Part shown: positions 34,500-44,511 of the stretch, piece after piece
Layout: each line of letters opens with the position of its first letter
How positions within the stretch are numbered: position 1 is the first letter of the stretch
Position numbers and translations under genes: made by a program
DNA from: Nicotiana tabacum
Lineage: Eukaryota > Streptophyta > Magnoliopsida > Solanales > Solanaceae
DNA length: 64,000 bases
Direction: 5' to 3'
Assembly: GCF_000715075.1 (NCBI RefSeq)
Contig: NC_134102.1
Location: 100,896,266 to 100,960,265 of the forward strand
Notes under the pieces: generated by a model
What the model was told of the DNA's origin: nothing
Database searches by the model: none
The model's input: the letters and a program-made list of their open reading frames with translations, nothing else

Positions 34500-34870
34500 T
34501 GGACTGGGCGACAGTGTTCATCGCGATTGCGGGAACACTGTCGCGTTCGCAAAGAGCATCCTCCTAAGGACTTACGCGATCGCGGGAGGCTTTACGCGTT
34601 CGCGAAGGCTTAGCCCGCCTTACCTTCGCGTTCGCGTAGAGCTTCCCAGGTCCCCCTGCCCAGCATAGCTAGAGCTACGCGTTCGCATTCGACCTGTCGC
34701 GTTCGCGTAGAGCAACTCCCCCAATGCTCCGCAACCATGGTCTTGCGTTTGCGTAGAGTAAATCCTCCCACAGCCTAGTTTCCCCTTCGCGGTCTCATGC
34801 GTAGAGTAAATCCTCCCCCAGCCTAGTTTCCCCTTCGCGATCGCGAGAGTGACTACGCGGTCGCGAAGTA
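34500..34870. repeat. CG-rich cgcgttcgcg repeat block in the LTR fragment
   Basis: Dense variants of cgcgttcgcgtagagc and cgcgatcgcg in AT-rich surroundings. It includes a tandem pair of about 48 bp (gcgtagagtaaatcctccc to cccttcgcg, around 34752-34845). Counterpart in position of the cgcttctgcg block in Tekay-1. Confidence 0.75.
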
Positions 34871-35100
34871 CAGTATTACAGACATCAAATATAGCAAAAA
34901 TATCAAATTTTTCCAAGTTCAAAACATCCCGTGGCCTATCCGAAACTTACCCGAGCCCTCGGGGCTCTAAACCAAGCATGCACACAAGTCTAAAAACATC
35001 ATACGGACTTGCTCGCGCGATCAAATTGCGAAAATAACACCTAGAACTACGAATTTAGTACCAAATCAAATGAAATTCTCAAGAACACTTTAAAATTTCT

Positions 35101-36165
35101 ATTTTCTCAACTGGACGTCCATAGCACGTGAGTTGTCCGTGCAGCACGTGAGTTGTCTGTGCAGATTATAGCGCTTGGGCTGAAGGAGCCCCTCCGGAGT
35201 CTCTACACACCCCCAGTGAGCGCAGGTACCCACTGAGTGCGAGTGCCGAGTGCCGAGTTCTGAGTGTGAGTGCCAAACAAACAGGGTCAGGTACCTCCCA
35301 GAACTGGAAGACACGTTAACCATCTTTGTTTACGAATAAAGGAGGTGTAAACACAGAAGAGTCAAGGGTAGCAGAAGCCGCCAGAATTAGTGAAAGCAAA
35401 CTACGGCAGTAAGATTAAGAGGGCAAGGATTCTGAACGAAAAATGAAGAAGAAGGAATGGAGATCCAATATTTAAATTGCGAAGAATAAGGCAAAGGATT
35501 ATATATCCCTATTTATAAGAATTCAGGCATCAATATCGAGAAAGCAAACTGTCATTACACAGCTCAGGAATCGAAACGGCAGAGGCACGGGAAACGACGC
35601 GAGGGGTAAATAGAAAAAGAGATAAGGGGAGTGAGGGGTAATTCTCATTTGATCAGAACACTTTTTGAGAAGACGACTCTCTTTGAAAAGGGCACTACCT
35701 TTTTATAAAGATTCTCGTTCATATTATTCATCACGTTTCCATCAGATCCAAGGATTGTTCATACAAATCTTGGATCTATCTATCATTCACCGTTGTCAGG
35801 CAGAATATTCTCTTTGTCCACTTATTATCGGGTGAATCATTCTTCTTATTTACATAAATGCCATTTATTAACATTTATTGCTAGTATGTCTCATTTGATA
35901 TTCTAGTTGTAAGGAAATTGCATATTTATTGTCATTAATCATATGCAAACTTTGTCTCTCACATCGTGGATCCTTGTGCTTAATATCTAAAGTTATTATC
36001 CTTAACTAGGTTTAACCCTTCATTATTAAATTTAACAGTTTAACCTGAGATTATATTTCTCGATCAAATAGCTAACACAGTCCTTGGATTGATAAAGTGG
36101 CAAATAATAATATGGGTGATTCTTCTAATAAGATGCTTATATACATGATGAACAACTTGAAATTT
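35101..36165. other. No gene recognised
   Basis: Non-coding. Contains a 20-bp tandem duplication with a CACGTG palindrome (35123-35142 and 35143-35162) and a string of gagtgccgagtgc repeats (35237-35275). The rest is AT-rich with no recognisable element or long open frame. Confidence 0.5.
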
Positions 36166-36345
36166 CACTACTAGAAATCTGGTAAAAATCGACCAAAAGA
36201 ACCGACCAAAGTTGGTCGGTAATGGCCAATAACCGACCAAAACGCAACCATTTATGTGTGGACGATATTTTAGGGGTCGGAAAGGAATACCGACCAAAGT
36301 TGGTCCGAAAGTATCGACCAACTTTGGTCGGTCAATTAAATTCAA
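36166..36345 (+). mobile_element. CACTA (En/Spm-like) transposon terminus
   Basis: CACTACTAGAAATCTGG at 36166 is a typical CACTA terminal inverted repeat. It is followed by repeated inverted subterminal motifs, accgaccaaagttggtcggt (36201-36220) and variants near 36287 and 36315, which bind the transposase in this superfamily. No transposase and no convincing second terminus are seen, so this is an end fragment or a small deletion derivative. Confidence 0.75.
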
Positions 36346-36358
36346 AAAAAAAATATTG

Positions 36359-36432
36359 CGAAATATGTAGTGCTTTATGCCCGGCACTTTTTTTATTCAT
36401 GTCGAAATATGTAGTGCTTTATGCCCGGCACT
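36359..36432. repeat. 30-bp direct repeat
   Basis: cgaaatatgtagtgctttat plus gcccggcact occurs at 36359-36388 and again at 36403-36432 without differences. Confidence 0.9.
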
Positions 36433-37166
36433 GCAAAATAGTAAGAGATTTATTTCTTAGATTTTCATATGGCCAAAGCGCTCCGTTGACAAATTCTATA
36501 TCTCAAGATATGCGGTAGTGAATCTTTAGGGGTAAGCATTTACAGGGATGACAAAAATGAAGACTCTATGCACCTCTCGAACTCATAATCTGGAAATATA
36601 TTTATTTCTTCTTTCATTACTTGGCCTTCTTTTCCCTGAATTATTTATATCAAATAAAATTCATTAACTGTATCTCTTTATTTAATTAGTAACGTACAAT
36701 TGTACTCATTATTCTTTTAGACACAAACAACATTTAAAAACGATATTTAGCCAAGGAATTTCTTACTATTCGTTCTTCCTTCTTGTAATCTATGTTTTGA
36801 ATATAAAGTTAGAGAACTGAAACTGAAAATATTTAATAGGAGTAGTGATACATATGTAATGCTAATATTAAATGGTGGAAAATTCATTCCCCCTTTATAT
36901 ATTTTTCTTAATTATTGTTCCTGTTCCTCTTCCTCTTCTTCTCACTCCATTACGTATGAATTCAATGTGTAGTATTCATTTGGAATGTAAAACGTTTCCA
37001 ATACTTTTTTTCGTAAAAATAAATGCAAAATTATATGTAAATAGGATACTTGTTTCGGTTGAAGCAACATTCACTAGTGTTGGCTTAAAAGAATTCATCA
37101 CTTTTTCTTACTATCATTAAATGTTGTTGAGATTACAGCCCGTTGTCCCTAATTTTAAAGACAATA
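36433..37166. other. No gene recognised
   Basis: AT-rich non-coding sequence between the CACTA terminus and the 3' flank of the U2 snRNA gene. The 82-codon open frame at 36872 has a composition typical of chance AT-rich DNA. Confidence 0.5.
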
Positions 37167-37180
37167 TTGCACTAGAATTG
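37167..37180 (-). terminator. U2 snRNA 3' box
   Basis: The minus strand reads CAATTCTAGTGCAA three bases after the U2 3' end, fitting the plant snRNA 3'-end formation signal CA(N)3-10AGTNNAA. Confidence 0.85.
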
Positions 37181-37183
37181 GTA

Positions 37184-37378
37184 GGGTGTGCCAGGCCAAG
37201 GCAATAGTGCAACGCCAAGGCGACACGTGAAAGCCCCGATAGCAAGCTACCATGGTAGACTCTCCCCTTTAAAAAATTGAAAGTTAATATCGTGTGAGTC
37301 GATGACTCACATATCAGATATTAAACTGATAAGAACAGATACTACACTTGATCTTAGCCAAAAGGCCGAGAAAGGTAT
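37184..37378 (-). ncRNA. U2: U2 spliceosomal snRNA gene
   Basis: A full-length minus-strand U2 gene of about 195 nt. It starts ATACCTTTCTCGGCC, as U2 does. It has the invariant block with the branch-point pairing segment gtgtagtatctgttcttatc and the stem IIa region. A 7-bp stem follows (GTGAGTC/GACTCAC), then an Sm-like site (aattttttaa) and the 3' stem-loops ending cacaccc. U2 pairs with the intron branch site in the spliceosome. The stem differs from the GTGGGCC/GGCCCAC I remember for plant U2, but both arms change together, so pairing is kept. The promoter and 3' box are intact. This is the one gene here that looks functional. Confidence 0.93.
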
Positions 37379-37403
37379 GCTTTTCTTCTTCTCGAGTCCC
37401 TTA

Positions 37404-37410
37404 ATTTATA
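37404..37410 (-). promoter_or_regulatory. U2 TATA box
   Basis: TATAAAT on the minus strand, about 26-32 bp upstream of the U2 start, the normal distance in plant snRNA genes. Confidence 0.88.
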
Positions 37411-37442
37411 CCTGATGCTTCTGCTTCTTCTTTTCTCACCCT

Positions 37443-37453
37443 CGATGTGGGAA
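37443..37453 (-). promoter_or_regulatory. U2 upstream sequence element (USE)
   Basis: TTCCCACATCG on the minus strand matches the plant snRNA USE (RTCCCACATCG) at 10 of 11 bases. The 32-bp gap to the TATA box is the spacing of RNA polymerase II-type snRNA genes rather than the shorter polymerase III type. Confidence 0.9.
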
Positions 37454-38340
37454 TAAAATAGCAAGACCAGATAAAGTTCCTTTCATAAAAAACTGAAAGC
37501 CTTTTCTTATAGTTACGGCCAAATCTTTGCTTTGCTCGTAGAATATGCTTCCTTAGAAAACAGCTTATTGAGTTCTTTTAACTGGTCATGTAAGTCTTTT
37601 ATGTTTAATTAATATATAATCCCTGTGCCATTGGAAGAATGCTATGTTTAGTTTACCCAATTTGCTCCAACGTTGAAACTCTTACAAATTACAAATAAAC
37701 TCAAACTACACTGGCTAATAGCATTTCAAAAGACTTTTTTGGGGCAAAACCTCAAACAGAAGAACATTAAATGCATAGGTTATAGCAACATTTAAAACAA
37801 GTATCTGTCTGAGCACAAACAGCCTTACCTGCCTAATAATTTCGTTTTTCATTTTTATTGTTTTTGCAGTGAATTTCTGATTAACCGTGCTTTTATAAGT
37901 CATTCAATAGTATGCATATCTCTACTCAGACTATATGACCAGTGACAGGTTAACATAAAAAACATTAGTGCATCCATAACCTTCAAATCGTAGCTTGGAG
38001 GTGCAGGAAGGTGTGGAAAAAGGATGGCGTTGTTAAGCCTTTGTAGTTTTTAGACAGTTATTGCTTCTAATAAAAACACTATCACAATAACTGGAATCCA
38101 ATTCCTTCACAGCAACACTCCCAAAAGATCACTTTAATGAAACGTGGGCAATGGAACTGCCAAACACGAGAGTTTCTGCCTATAACAGTGGTTACATTTG
38201 TGAATTTCACAAATAGATAGAAGGATTATTTACTGGTTCTTTTGACCTTAAAGTACATTTAAGAGCTTATTTGTTGTGGGGTAATAGCAGCTTGCATTGT
38301 TTTAGTTATTTGTCAAAACAGGCTACGTTGTTTACAGCAA
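37454..38340. other. No gene recognised
   Basis: AT-rich sequence upstream of U2 with no element boundary or coding frame I can support. Confidence 0.5.
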
Positions 38341-38369
38341 TCACTAAACTTTGTTGACTAGAATTGGTG

Positions 38370-38465
38370 GGGTGTGCCAGGCCAAGGCAATAGTGCCAAC
38401 GCCAAGGTGACACATGAAAGCCCCAATAGCAAGTTATCATGGTAGACTCTCCCCTTGAAAAAAAT
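38370..38465 (-). pseudogene. Truncated U2 snRNA copy (3' half)
   Basis: The minus strand repeats the U2 3' half from the Sm-site region to the 3' end, plus the 3' flank ccaattctag. It has several substitutions and one insertion (agtgccaacgcc against agtgcaacgcc). The 5' half with the branch-point pairing region and promoter is missing. Retention of 3' flanking sequence indicates DNA-level duplication of the neighbouring gene, not retroposition. Confidence 0.88.
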
Positions 38466-38482
38466 GTGAAACAATGTTAAGC

Positions 38483-38527
38483 TAATAGTATGTGTTTTAT
38501 GGGCCAAATATATAAAAAAAAACACAT
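38483..38527. repeat. Long direct repeat flanking a LINE fragment, left copy
   Basis: taatagtatgtgttttatgg onward to aaacacat matches 40829-40872 over about 44 bp with a few differences (ttttatggg against ttttgcggg, and A-run length). Confidence 0.85.
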
Positions 38528-39350
38528 TTGATCATTGCAGGACTGTGATCATATACTCTTGCTGTCATATAATGATCATATACTCTTGCTGTCATATAAT
38601 GAACCTCAGATGCTGGCAATTTATTCACCCAGTCATTGTTGGTGATCACCTTGTCAATTCTACTTAGCACTCTATCCTGTCCTTCCTGTTAATTACTCCA
38701 TGTATAAAAGCACCCCGATGATTTCAGTTCTTGAAGTCCACATTGTTCCACACATTCCTTAAACTCTTTTATTTGCTGCATATGTCACCTTGCTCCCCCA
38801 ATCTATCCTCTTGGCTAAGTATAGAGTTGAAGTCTCCCATAATTGCCCACGCCCCTACCATTTGATTAGCTATCATCCTTATGTCTCTCCGCAAGTCAGA
38901 CGTTAGTGCATGGTCATTGAATCAATACACCATTGTCACATTAATCCTCTTCCCTGTGGTACTGTGAGTTATGATACTATGAATGAGTTGTTCTATCACC
39001 ATTTTTACTTTAATAGTGAAGACCTGAGGCCTCCACAATATCCATATTCTTCCTGCATTATGTTTAGAGTGATTTGTAGTATAAGACCACCCTGTGCAAA
39101 GATTAAGAGCAGCTTTATTTGCCTTAGCTCTCTTAATCTTTGTTTCTAAGAGCCCAAACAGTCCAACCTGTCGTCTTTGAAGGAATAGATTCACTTCCTT
39201 CTGTTTTGTTGTCCTGTTTAGTCCCCTGGTGTTCCAGAACCCAATACTATCCATTAGGGAGGTGGGGGTTAGGCCCCCCAATCCTCCCTGATTTGTTACC
39301 ATTTCCTTGTAGCTCCATCTGCCTTTCCTTAGACTGCTCCTCCCCTTCAT
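38528..39350 (-). pseudogene. LINE ORF2 N-terminus: endonuclease, truncated
   Basis: An L1-type apurinic-like endonuclease on the minus strand. The start has SIGFWNTRGLNRTTKQKEVN and GLFGLLETKIKRAK (catalytic Glu context) in the frame at 38922-39350. Further blocks follow in other frames down to about 38530, including a YTWSN-like block and a D-H-S-P block near the end. The endonuclease nicks target DNA. Reverse transcriptase is absent because the element stops at the left direct repeat. Confidence 0.8.
38546..38599. repeat. 27-bp tandem duplication
   Basis: tgatcatatactcttgctgt plus catataa occurs twice in tandem without differences, inside the LINE endonuclease region. Confidence 0.92.
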
Positions 39351-40828
39351 TCATTCCATTGATCTTGTTGCTCACTTGTGTAACTTCAGCATAGGTGTTG
39401 TGATTGCTTCCTCGACTTCTCCATGCTTTCTTACCTTATGCCACTTGCCATGCTTCATGTTTTTTTTTGTTATTTCCTGTCTGGTTCTTATTTCCTTTGT
39501 GTTTCCTGCTGCTTGTCATTGTTACTCCCATTTTCTATTAGGATAATGTCCCTTGCTTCATTGTATTGTTGTTCCTCTGGTTTCTCCTTCTCCTTGTAGC
39601 CATTTGTATTGTTATTGCCTGTTTCTTTGTTGATTTCCACCCTTGCCTTGTCCTGCCTTAGTTGCTTCCTACATTCTCTAATATCATGTCCAAAATTGCC
39701 ACATGCTTTACAAAATACTGGTTTTCATTCATATTTAACCTCTTGCTCAATGATCGCACCACATTCATTCTCAAACATCACCATATCTGGATACATTTGA
39801 TCTGGTTCAACTTCAACCAAAATTCTTGCAAATTGTAGCCTCTGCTTTTGTGTTGTTGCTCTGTCCGCTTTGAGTGGGTTGCCTACCATTCCTGCAATTT
39901 TTGTTAGAGCATTTTGACCCCAGTATTTGATATCCAGATTCATCAGTCTAATCCACACAGGTATTTTCTCAACCACCAGTTTGTCAAATTTAATGTCCTG
40001 TATTCATGGTTTAACCACCATTGGCTTTTTGTCAAACATTCTTATTCCTTCCTCTACCACCCTCTCCTTGTTCTCCGGTGAGTGGAATCTTACTATGAAC
40101 ACACCTCTGTTCACCTGGGCTATTTTATATATCCCCAATGATCCCCATACTCTTTTGAAGTAGCCCTCCATAACAGTTTGCGGTGGATTTGACCCTAGGA
40201 CATAGCAAATTACTACAGATCTCCAGTAGATTATCTCATTCTTTATGTCATCCATTGTAATTTTCACATTTCCCCTCAATTGTTCCCCTCACTTTCCGGT
40301 AAGGTCATACCCTTCACTCGGTTCACCTTTCCCTACAATTCCACTCCAATTTTCCCCTATTTTTGGTGTTTTTGCATGGCTTTATTTTCCTATTAATTCC
40401 GATTCACTTACCTCTTCCTCCATTCGATCTGCCCATGATTTCGTTGTCGGCGTGTTCTCCACCATTGTTGATGTCGACGCCATTGTTCTCTCTAAATCTA
40501 ATGGAGTTATGCCTTGAATTGCATTGACATTCCGAAATTTCTTTGCCTCGATGACAATGGAACTTTTTTTTGGTCTCTTCCGGTTGGATTGACCTGTACG
40601 GTACTCCCTCCTCCTCCAGATTTTGCTTTCCTCGCCATATCAACTACTATTGAGAGGAGAGCTCATGTTCTAGAGAGAGAATCCAAAGAGTTTTCCTCGC
40701 TATTAACTTAAGAAAGATTCATTGGAATTGGATTCATCTTGATCATTGCTTTTGTCGCTTGGTCTTCAATTTCTTCGTCCTCTAAATGCTCTTTTTCTTT
40801 GCCCACATCAAAGGCCTCATTGCATTTT
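39351..40828 (-). pseudogene. LINE ORF1 (DUF4283 and zinc knuckle) and 5' region
   Basis: Minus-strand ORF1 pieces. Positions 40643-40404 are N-terminal and polar. Positions 40279-40004 hold a DUF4283 domain (YFKRVWGSLGIYKIAQVNRG, VFIVRFHSPENKERVVEEG). Positions 39976-39725 continue it (VEKIPVWIRLMNLDIKYWG, ALTKIAGMVGNPLKAD). A CCHC-like zinc knuckle (CKACGNFGHD) follows at about 39715-39685. ORF1 binds LINE RNA. Stops and frameshifts break it. The 5' end lies just inside the right direct repeat at 40829. Confidence 0.82.
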
Positions 40829-40872
40829 TAATAGTATGTGTTTTGCGGGCCAAATATATATAAAAAACACAT
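40829..40872. repeat. Long direct repeat flanking a LINE fragment, right copy
   Basis: Counterpart of 38483-38527 with the same taatagtatgtgtttt start and aaacacat end. Confidence 0.85.
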
Positions 40873-41239
40873 GTTGGAACATATAAACTGTCCAATGGTT
40901 GGACTTTGTTCTTGTAATACCAAGAAAAAGAAAAAGAAAATCTACTCTACATCACAATCGAACCACACACAAGTCTCACGGAGTGTCGGAGATCACCCGT
41001 GCATATGGATTAACTCTCAATCTTCAAAAACTAATAAACAAAGAAAAAAGAAGCATAACCATTCTTATATCATGTCAAGATTACTTAATGCAGAAATGAT
41101 AAATTTTCCATTAGAGAAGATAGAAGGGAGAGGAAGCATTAGAAGTTTCTGAAATATTATTGTGTCCAAAAAAGTAAAAAATTGAGCACTTCTATATAAA
41201 ATTATTATAAATATGAAGAACATGTTGATGGAAGTTTCC
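40873..41239. other. No gene recognised
   Basis: AT-rich, no coding signal. The 104-codon open frame overlapping it contains a Lys run encoded by an A-rich tract and is not convincing. Confidence 0.5.
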
Positions 41240-41465
41240 CAAAGAATTTATAAGGTAAATTATGTTATCCTACTAGTGACAAATTCTTATTTCATGATCT
41301 GTTATGTGCTTCACTTTTATGCTCCATGATAATTTTGTCTGTAAAATATAAAATCATAATTCACACTTCATAGACGACAATGTCTTTTACTCAATTCTTT
41401 CTGAAAAGTGTATAGACATAAGGAAATAGATATTCTCAGATCAATTGTGAAAACGGCCAATGATA
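41240..41465. repeat. Local repeat, copy A
   Basis: Shares cttatttcatgatctgttat, cataattcacacttcatag and caattctttctgaaaagtgt blocks with copies B (about 44548-44930) and C (about 44969-45270). Non-coding. Separated from B by the minus-strand LTR. Confidence 0.85.
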
Positions 41466-41529
41466 TGTACAATAGGGCAACAAGAACACCATTAATATCG
41501 CTCAATAAATAATAAATACAAGTATACCA

Positions 41530-41800
41530 AATTAAATCAAGTCCTTCAAATAAATATCTTTTACATATAATTTTTCCAAATAATTCTCTTTCAAATATAA
41601 TTTTCTCAAATAAATATCTTTCAAATATAATTCTTTCCATAAATATCTTTCAAACATAATTTTCTCAAATAGGTATCTTTCAAATATAATTCTTTCAATA
41701 AATCTCTTCCAAATATAATTTCTTCAAATAAATATCTTTCAATTAATACTTTTTGAATAAAAATCATTCCAAATAAATATTTTGAATATAATTCTTTCAA
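41530..41800. repeat. AT-rich minisatellite (tttcaaatataattcttt)
   Basis: About a dozen irregular units of 17-22 bp built from ctttcaaatataattctttc, ttctcaaataaatat and related forms. Confidence 0.85.
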
Positions 41801-41859
41801 TAAAAAGTCACCATGTGACACCCCATTTTATAATCATAAAAATACGGGTCTCAGCACTT

Positions 41860-42120
41860 TTCATATTTTTTCGTAAACACGGGTCTCAGTCCACTTTCAT
41901 ATTTTCACTGCACTTTGTGCCCATAATTAAATCATCATATTTCTCCGACACCTCGTGCCCATTTTTCATATCACATATGCACGGACAGTTCACGTGCCAA
42001 TAATAAAACCATCATATTTTCTCCGGAACTTCGTGCCCGCATTTCATATCTCAACTGTACGGACAATTCACGTGCCAATATCATCATTATTTACTCACGG
42101 CACCTCGTGCCCATATTTTA
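41860..42120. repeat. Degenerate repeats with ctcgtgcccat and cacgtgccaat
   Basis: About three units near 85 bp, each pairing acctcgtgcccatttttcat with tgcacggacagttcacgtgc. Inside the minus-strand LTR. Confidence 0.75.
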
Positions 42121-42297
42121 TTTTATAATCCGCCTGGTAATAACCACAAGCTCCCAATTTCAACATAAATCATATTGTTATCAATTTACCAACAACAAGA
42201 TAAATTGCACAAGGTATAAAAATAAACACAAGAAAAATCACAACATCACATGAAATTCACCAACACAATAACTCCATATCATCACATATCATCCCTG

Positions 42298-42470
42298 ACA
42301 ATAGCCACTTATATCTCTCCTATAGCCACCTTTATCACTCCTATAATAACCTCCCTTATCCCTCCGCCCTGACAATATCAATAGCCACCCTTATCGCTCT
42401 TATAGTCACCCTTATTTCTCTTATAACCATCTTTATCGCTCCTATAGCCACCCTTATCACTCCGTCCAGA
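42298..42470. repeat. Minisatellite atagccacccttatcgctcc
   Basis: About seven units of 20-22 bp with variants atagccacctttatcactcc and atagtcacccttatttctct. Non-coding, inside the minus-strand LTR. Confidence 0.9.
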
Positions 42471-43654
42471 CAATATCCCAACACACATAATAATAGTGAA
42501 ATGTCACCCTTATACCCACATAATATCAACAGTAGAATACCACCCTTATATCCTCAAAATAACAACTCACATAACACAACAATGTATACGAAAATTTATC
42601 ACGGCAACATAACAAAATCAATTCATATCACAATTTGCCCAATGGCCACAACCAATTCCAAAGAATACAACAAATCAATTAATTTCAAAACAAATAGCCG
42701 AAGGCTCCACACAATGTGTATAAGACCCAAAAATAATAATCAACATATATAGAAATTCCTCAGCATAGGGCAATGCCGTCATTAATCCAAATCCTCAATA
42801 ATTATATAAACACTTCTTCTTAAGCTCATTTAATTAATTATTTGCAGAGAAAAAATCCATAATGAGATTAAATTCCAAGAAATATCAAACCAACAAACTC
42901 ACGGAATTACATAAATATTCAAATAACAATCACATCAAATTGTCATATAAAAACAAATTCAACAAACAAGGATTTAGGCATGGAAAATAGATGGTTTAAT
43001 AAATGCCAACGATTATCCAATTTACTGCACATTAATGCCTAAGATTTTAACCCAATAAAATTTGCACATATAAGCCCGAGTACGTACTCGTCACCTCGCG
43101 TACATGGCTTTTCACATTTCACAAATGGCACATAAGACTCGATGCCTAAGGGTAATTCCCCCACTCGAGGTTAAGCAAGATACTTACCTTTTTGAAGTTA
43201 TGCCGATTTTCCAAAATCACCTTCTTGCTTGAATTGACCTACGGACAGCTCAAATCTATCCAAATTAATTGTACAACTTCATTAAAATTCATCGAAAATA
43301 ATTTCGGATAATAATACGTCGACTTAAAATTTTATTCCAAAAAGTCAACAAAAGTCAACGCGAGGCCCGCCTCTCGGAACCCGGCATAATTTTTACGAAA
43401 TCCGAACACCCATACCAATTTTATCGAATTCCAATAACAACTCGACCTCTAAGTCTTAAATTTTCGATTTCCTCCATTTAAATCTGAATTGGACGATGAA
43501 TATAATCATGGATTCATGAAATATAATCACTTTAAGATATAGAACACTTACTTGAGTTGAAATCGTGAAGAAATACTCAAAATCGCCCAAGAACCGAGCT
43601 CCAAAAATTCCAAAACGAAATGGCAAAGTGACTAATTTTTGGTCCTTATGTTTC

Positions 43655-43830
43655 TGCCCAGTTCCGTTTCTACGAGCACCGTTCACGCTTCTGCGGATAC
43701 TGTTCACGCTTTTACGGGCAATTTTCATGCTTATGCGCTGCCTCCGCTTCTGCGAGTACTGTTCATGCTTCTGCGGGCACTGTTCACGCTTTTGCGATCA
43801 CTGTTCATGCTGCTGCCCAGAAATCCCAGT
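43655..43830 (-). repeat. cttctgcgggcactgttcacg repeat block
   Basis: Six to seven imperfect units of about 24-27 bp built from gcttctgcgggcactgttca and gcttttacgggcaattttca. CG-rich relative to its LTR, in the position equivalent to the blocks at 3480 and 34500. Confidence 0.8.
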
Positions 43831-44511
43831 AGCTTTTCTTCAAGTTTGAATTGATTTGTTAACCTTCCGAAATCCACCCGAGGCGCTCGGGACTTTAACC
43901 AAATATATCAACATGTCCTAAAATACAATACAAACTTAGTCGAGGCTTTAAATCACGTCAAAACAACGCCGAAATTACGAATCACGCATCAAATCGAATT
44001 ATGAGTTTTAAACTCTTTCAACTTTTATATTTTGCGCCGAAACGTATCAAATCAATCCGGAATGACTTCAAATTTTGCACACAAGTCATAAATGATGAAA
44101 TGGAGCTATTCAAATTTTCGGAATCGAAATCCAACCTCGTTATCAAAAATTCAACCTTCGGTCGGACTTTTCAAAAATCTTCCATTTTTTAACTTTTGCC
44201 AAAATACGTCGAATTGTCCTATGGACTTCCAAATCCAAATCCGAACATACGCCTAAGTCCGACATCACCATACAAAGCTATTGACATCATAAAAATTTTA
44301 TTCCGGGATCGTTTGCTCAAAAGTTAACTCTCCGGTCAACTCTTTCCATTTAAGTTTCTAAATAGGAATTGTTCTTTCAATTTAATTCTAAATCTTCCGA
44401 AAATCAAACTTGACCACACACGCGGGTCATAATACATATTACGAAACTGTTCGAGATCTTAAGTCATTGAACGGGGCGTTAATTCTTATAACGACAAGTC
44501 GGGTCGTTACA

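Larger units (their letters stand above)
33366..35100 (-). mobile_element. Tekay-type LTR fragment, minus strand
   Basis: The complement carries the LTR landmarks seen in Tekay-1: the accctgacttgagggaattaa block followed by the ggcgtatatgtgaggtgacgag block (around 33900-34000). A CG-rich repeat block lies at 34500-34870. Neither LTR terminus is visible, so both ends are truncated. I see no gene in it. Confidence 0.65.
41466..44511 (-). mobile_element. Tekay-type solo LTR or LTR fragment, minus strand
   Basis: The complement begins TGTAACGACCCGACTTGTCG at 44511, the same kind of start as Tekay-2. It contains the ggtaagtatcttgcttaacc and acgaggtgacgagtacg blocks (43080-43200) and a CG-rich repeat block (43655-43830). 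The left end is uncertain. TGTACAATAGG at 41466 gives a typical 3.05 kb and mirrored termini; TGTGACACCCC at 41814 is an alternative. No target duplication fits either, and about 100 bp of the host repeat is missing beside it. Confidence 0.6.

Noticed and set aside
36511..36520. cggtagtg as the second CACTA terminus
   Set aside because: Only five bases match the other end and the 3-bp flanks differ.
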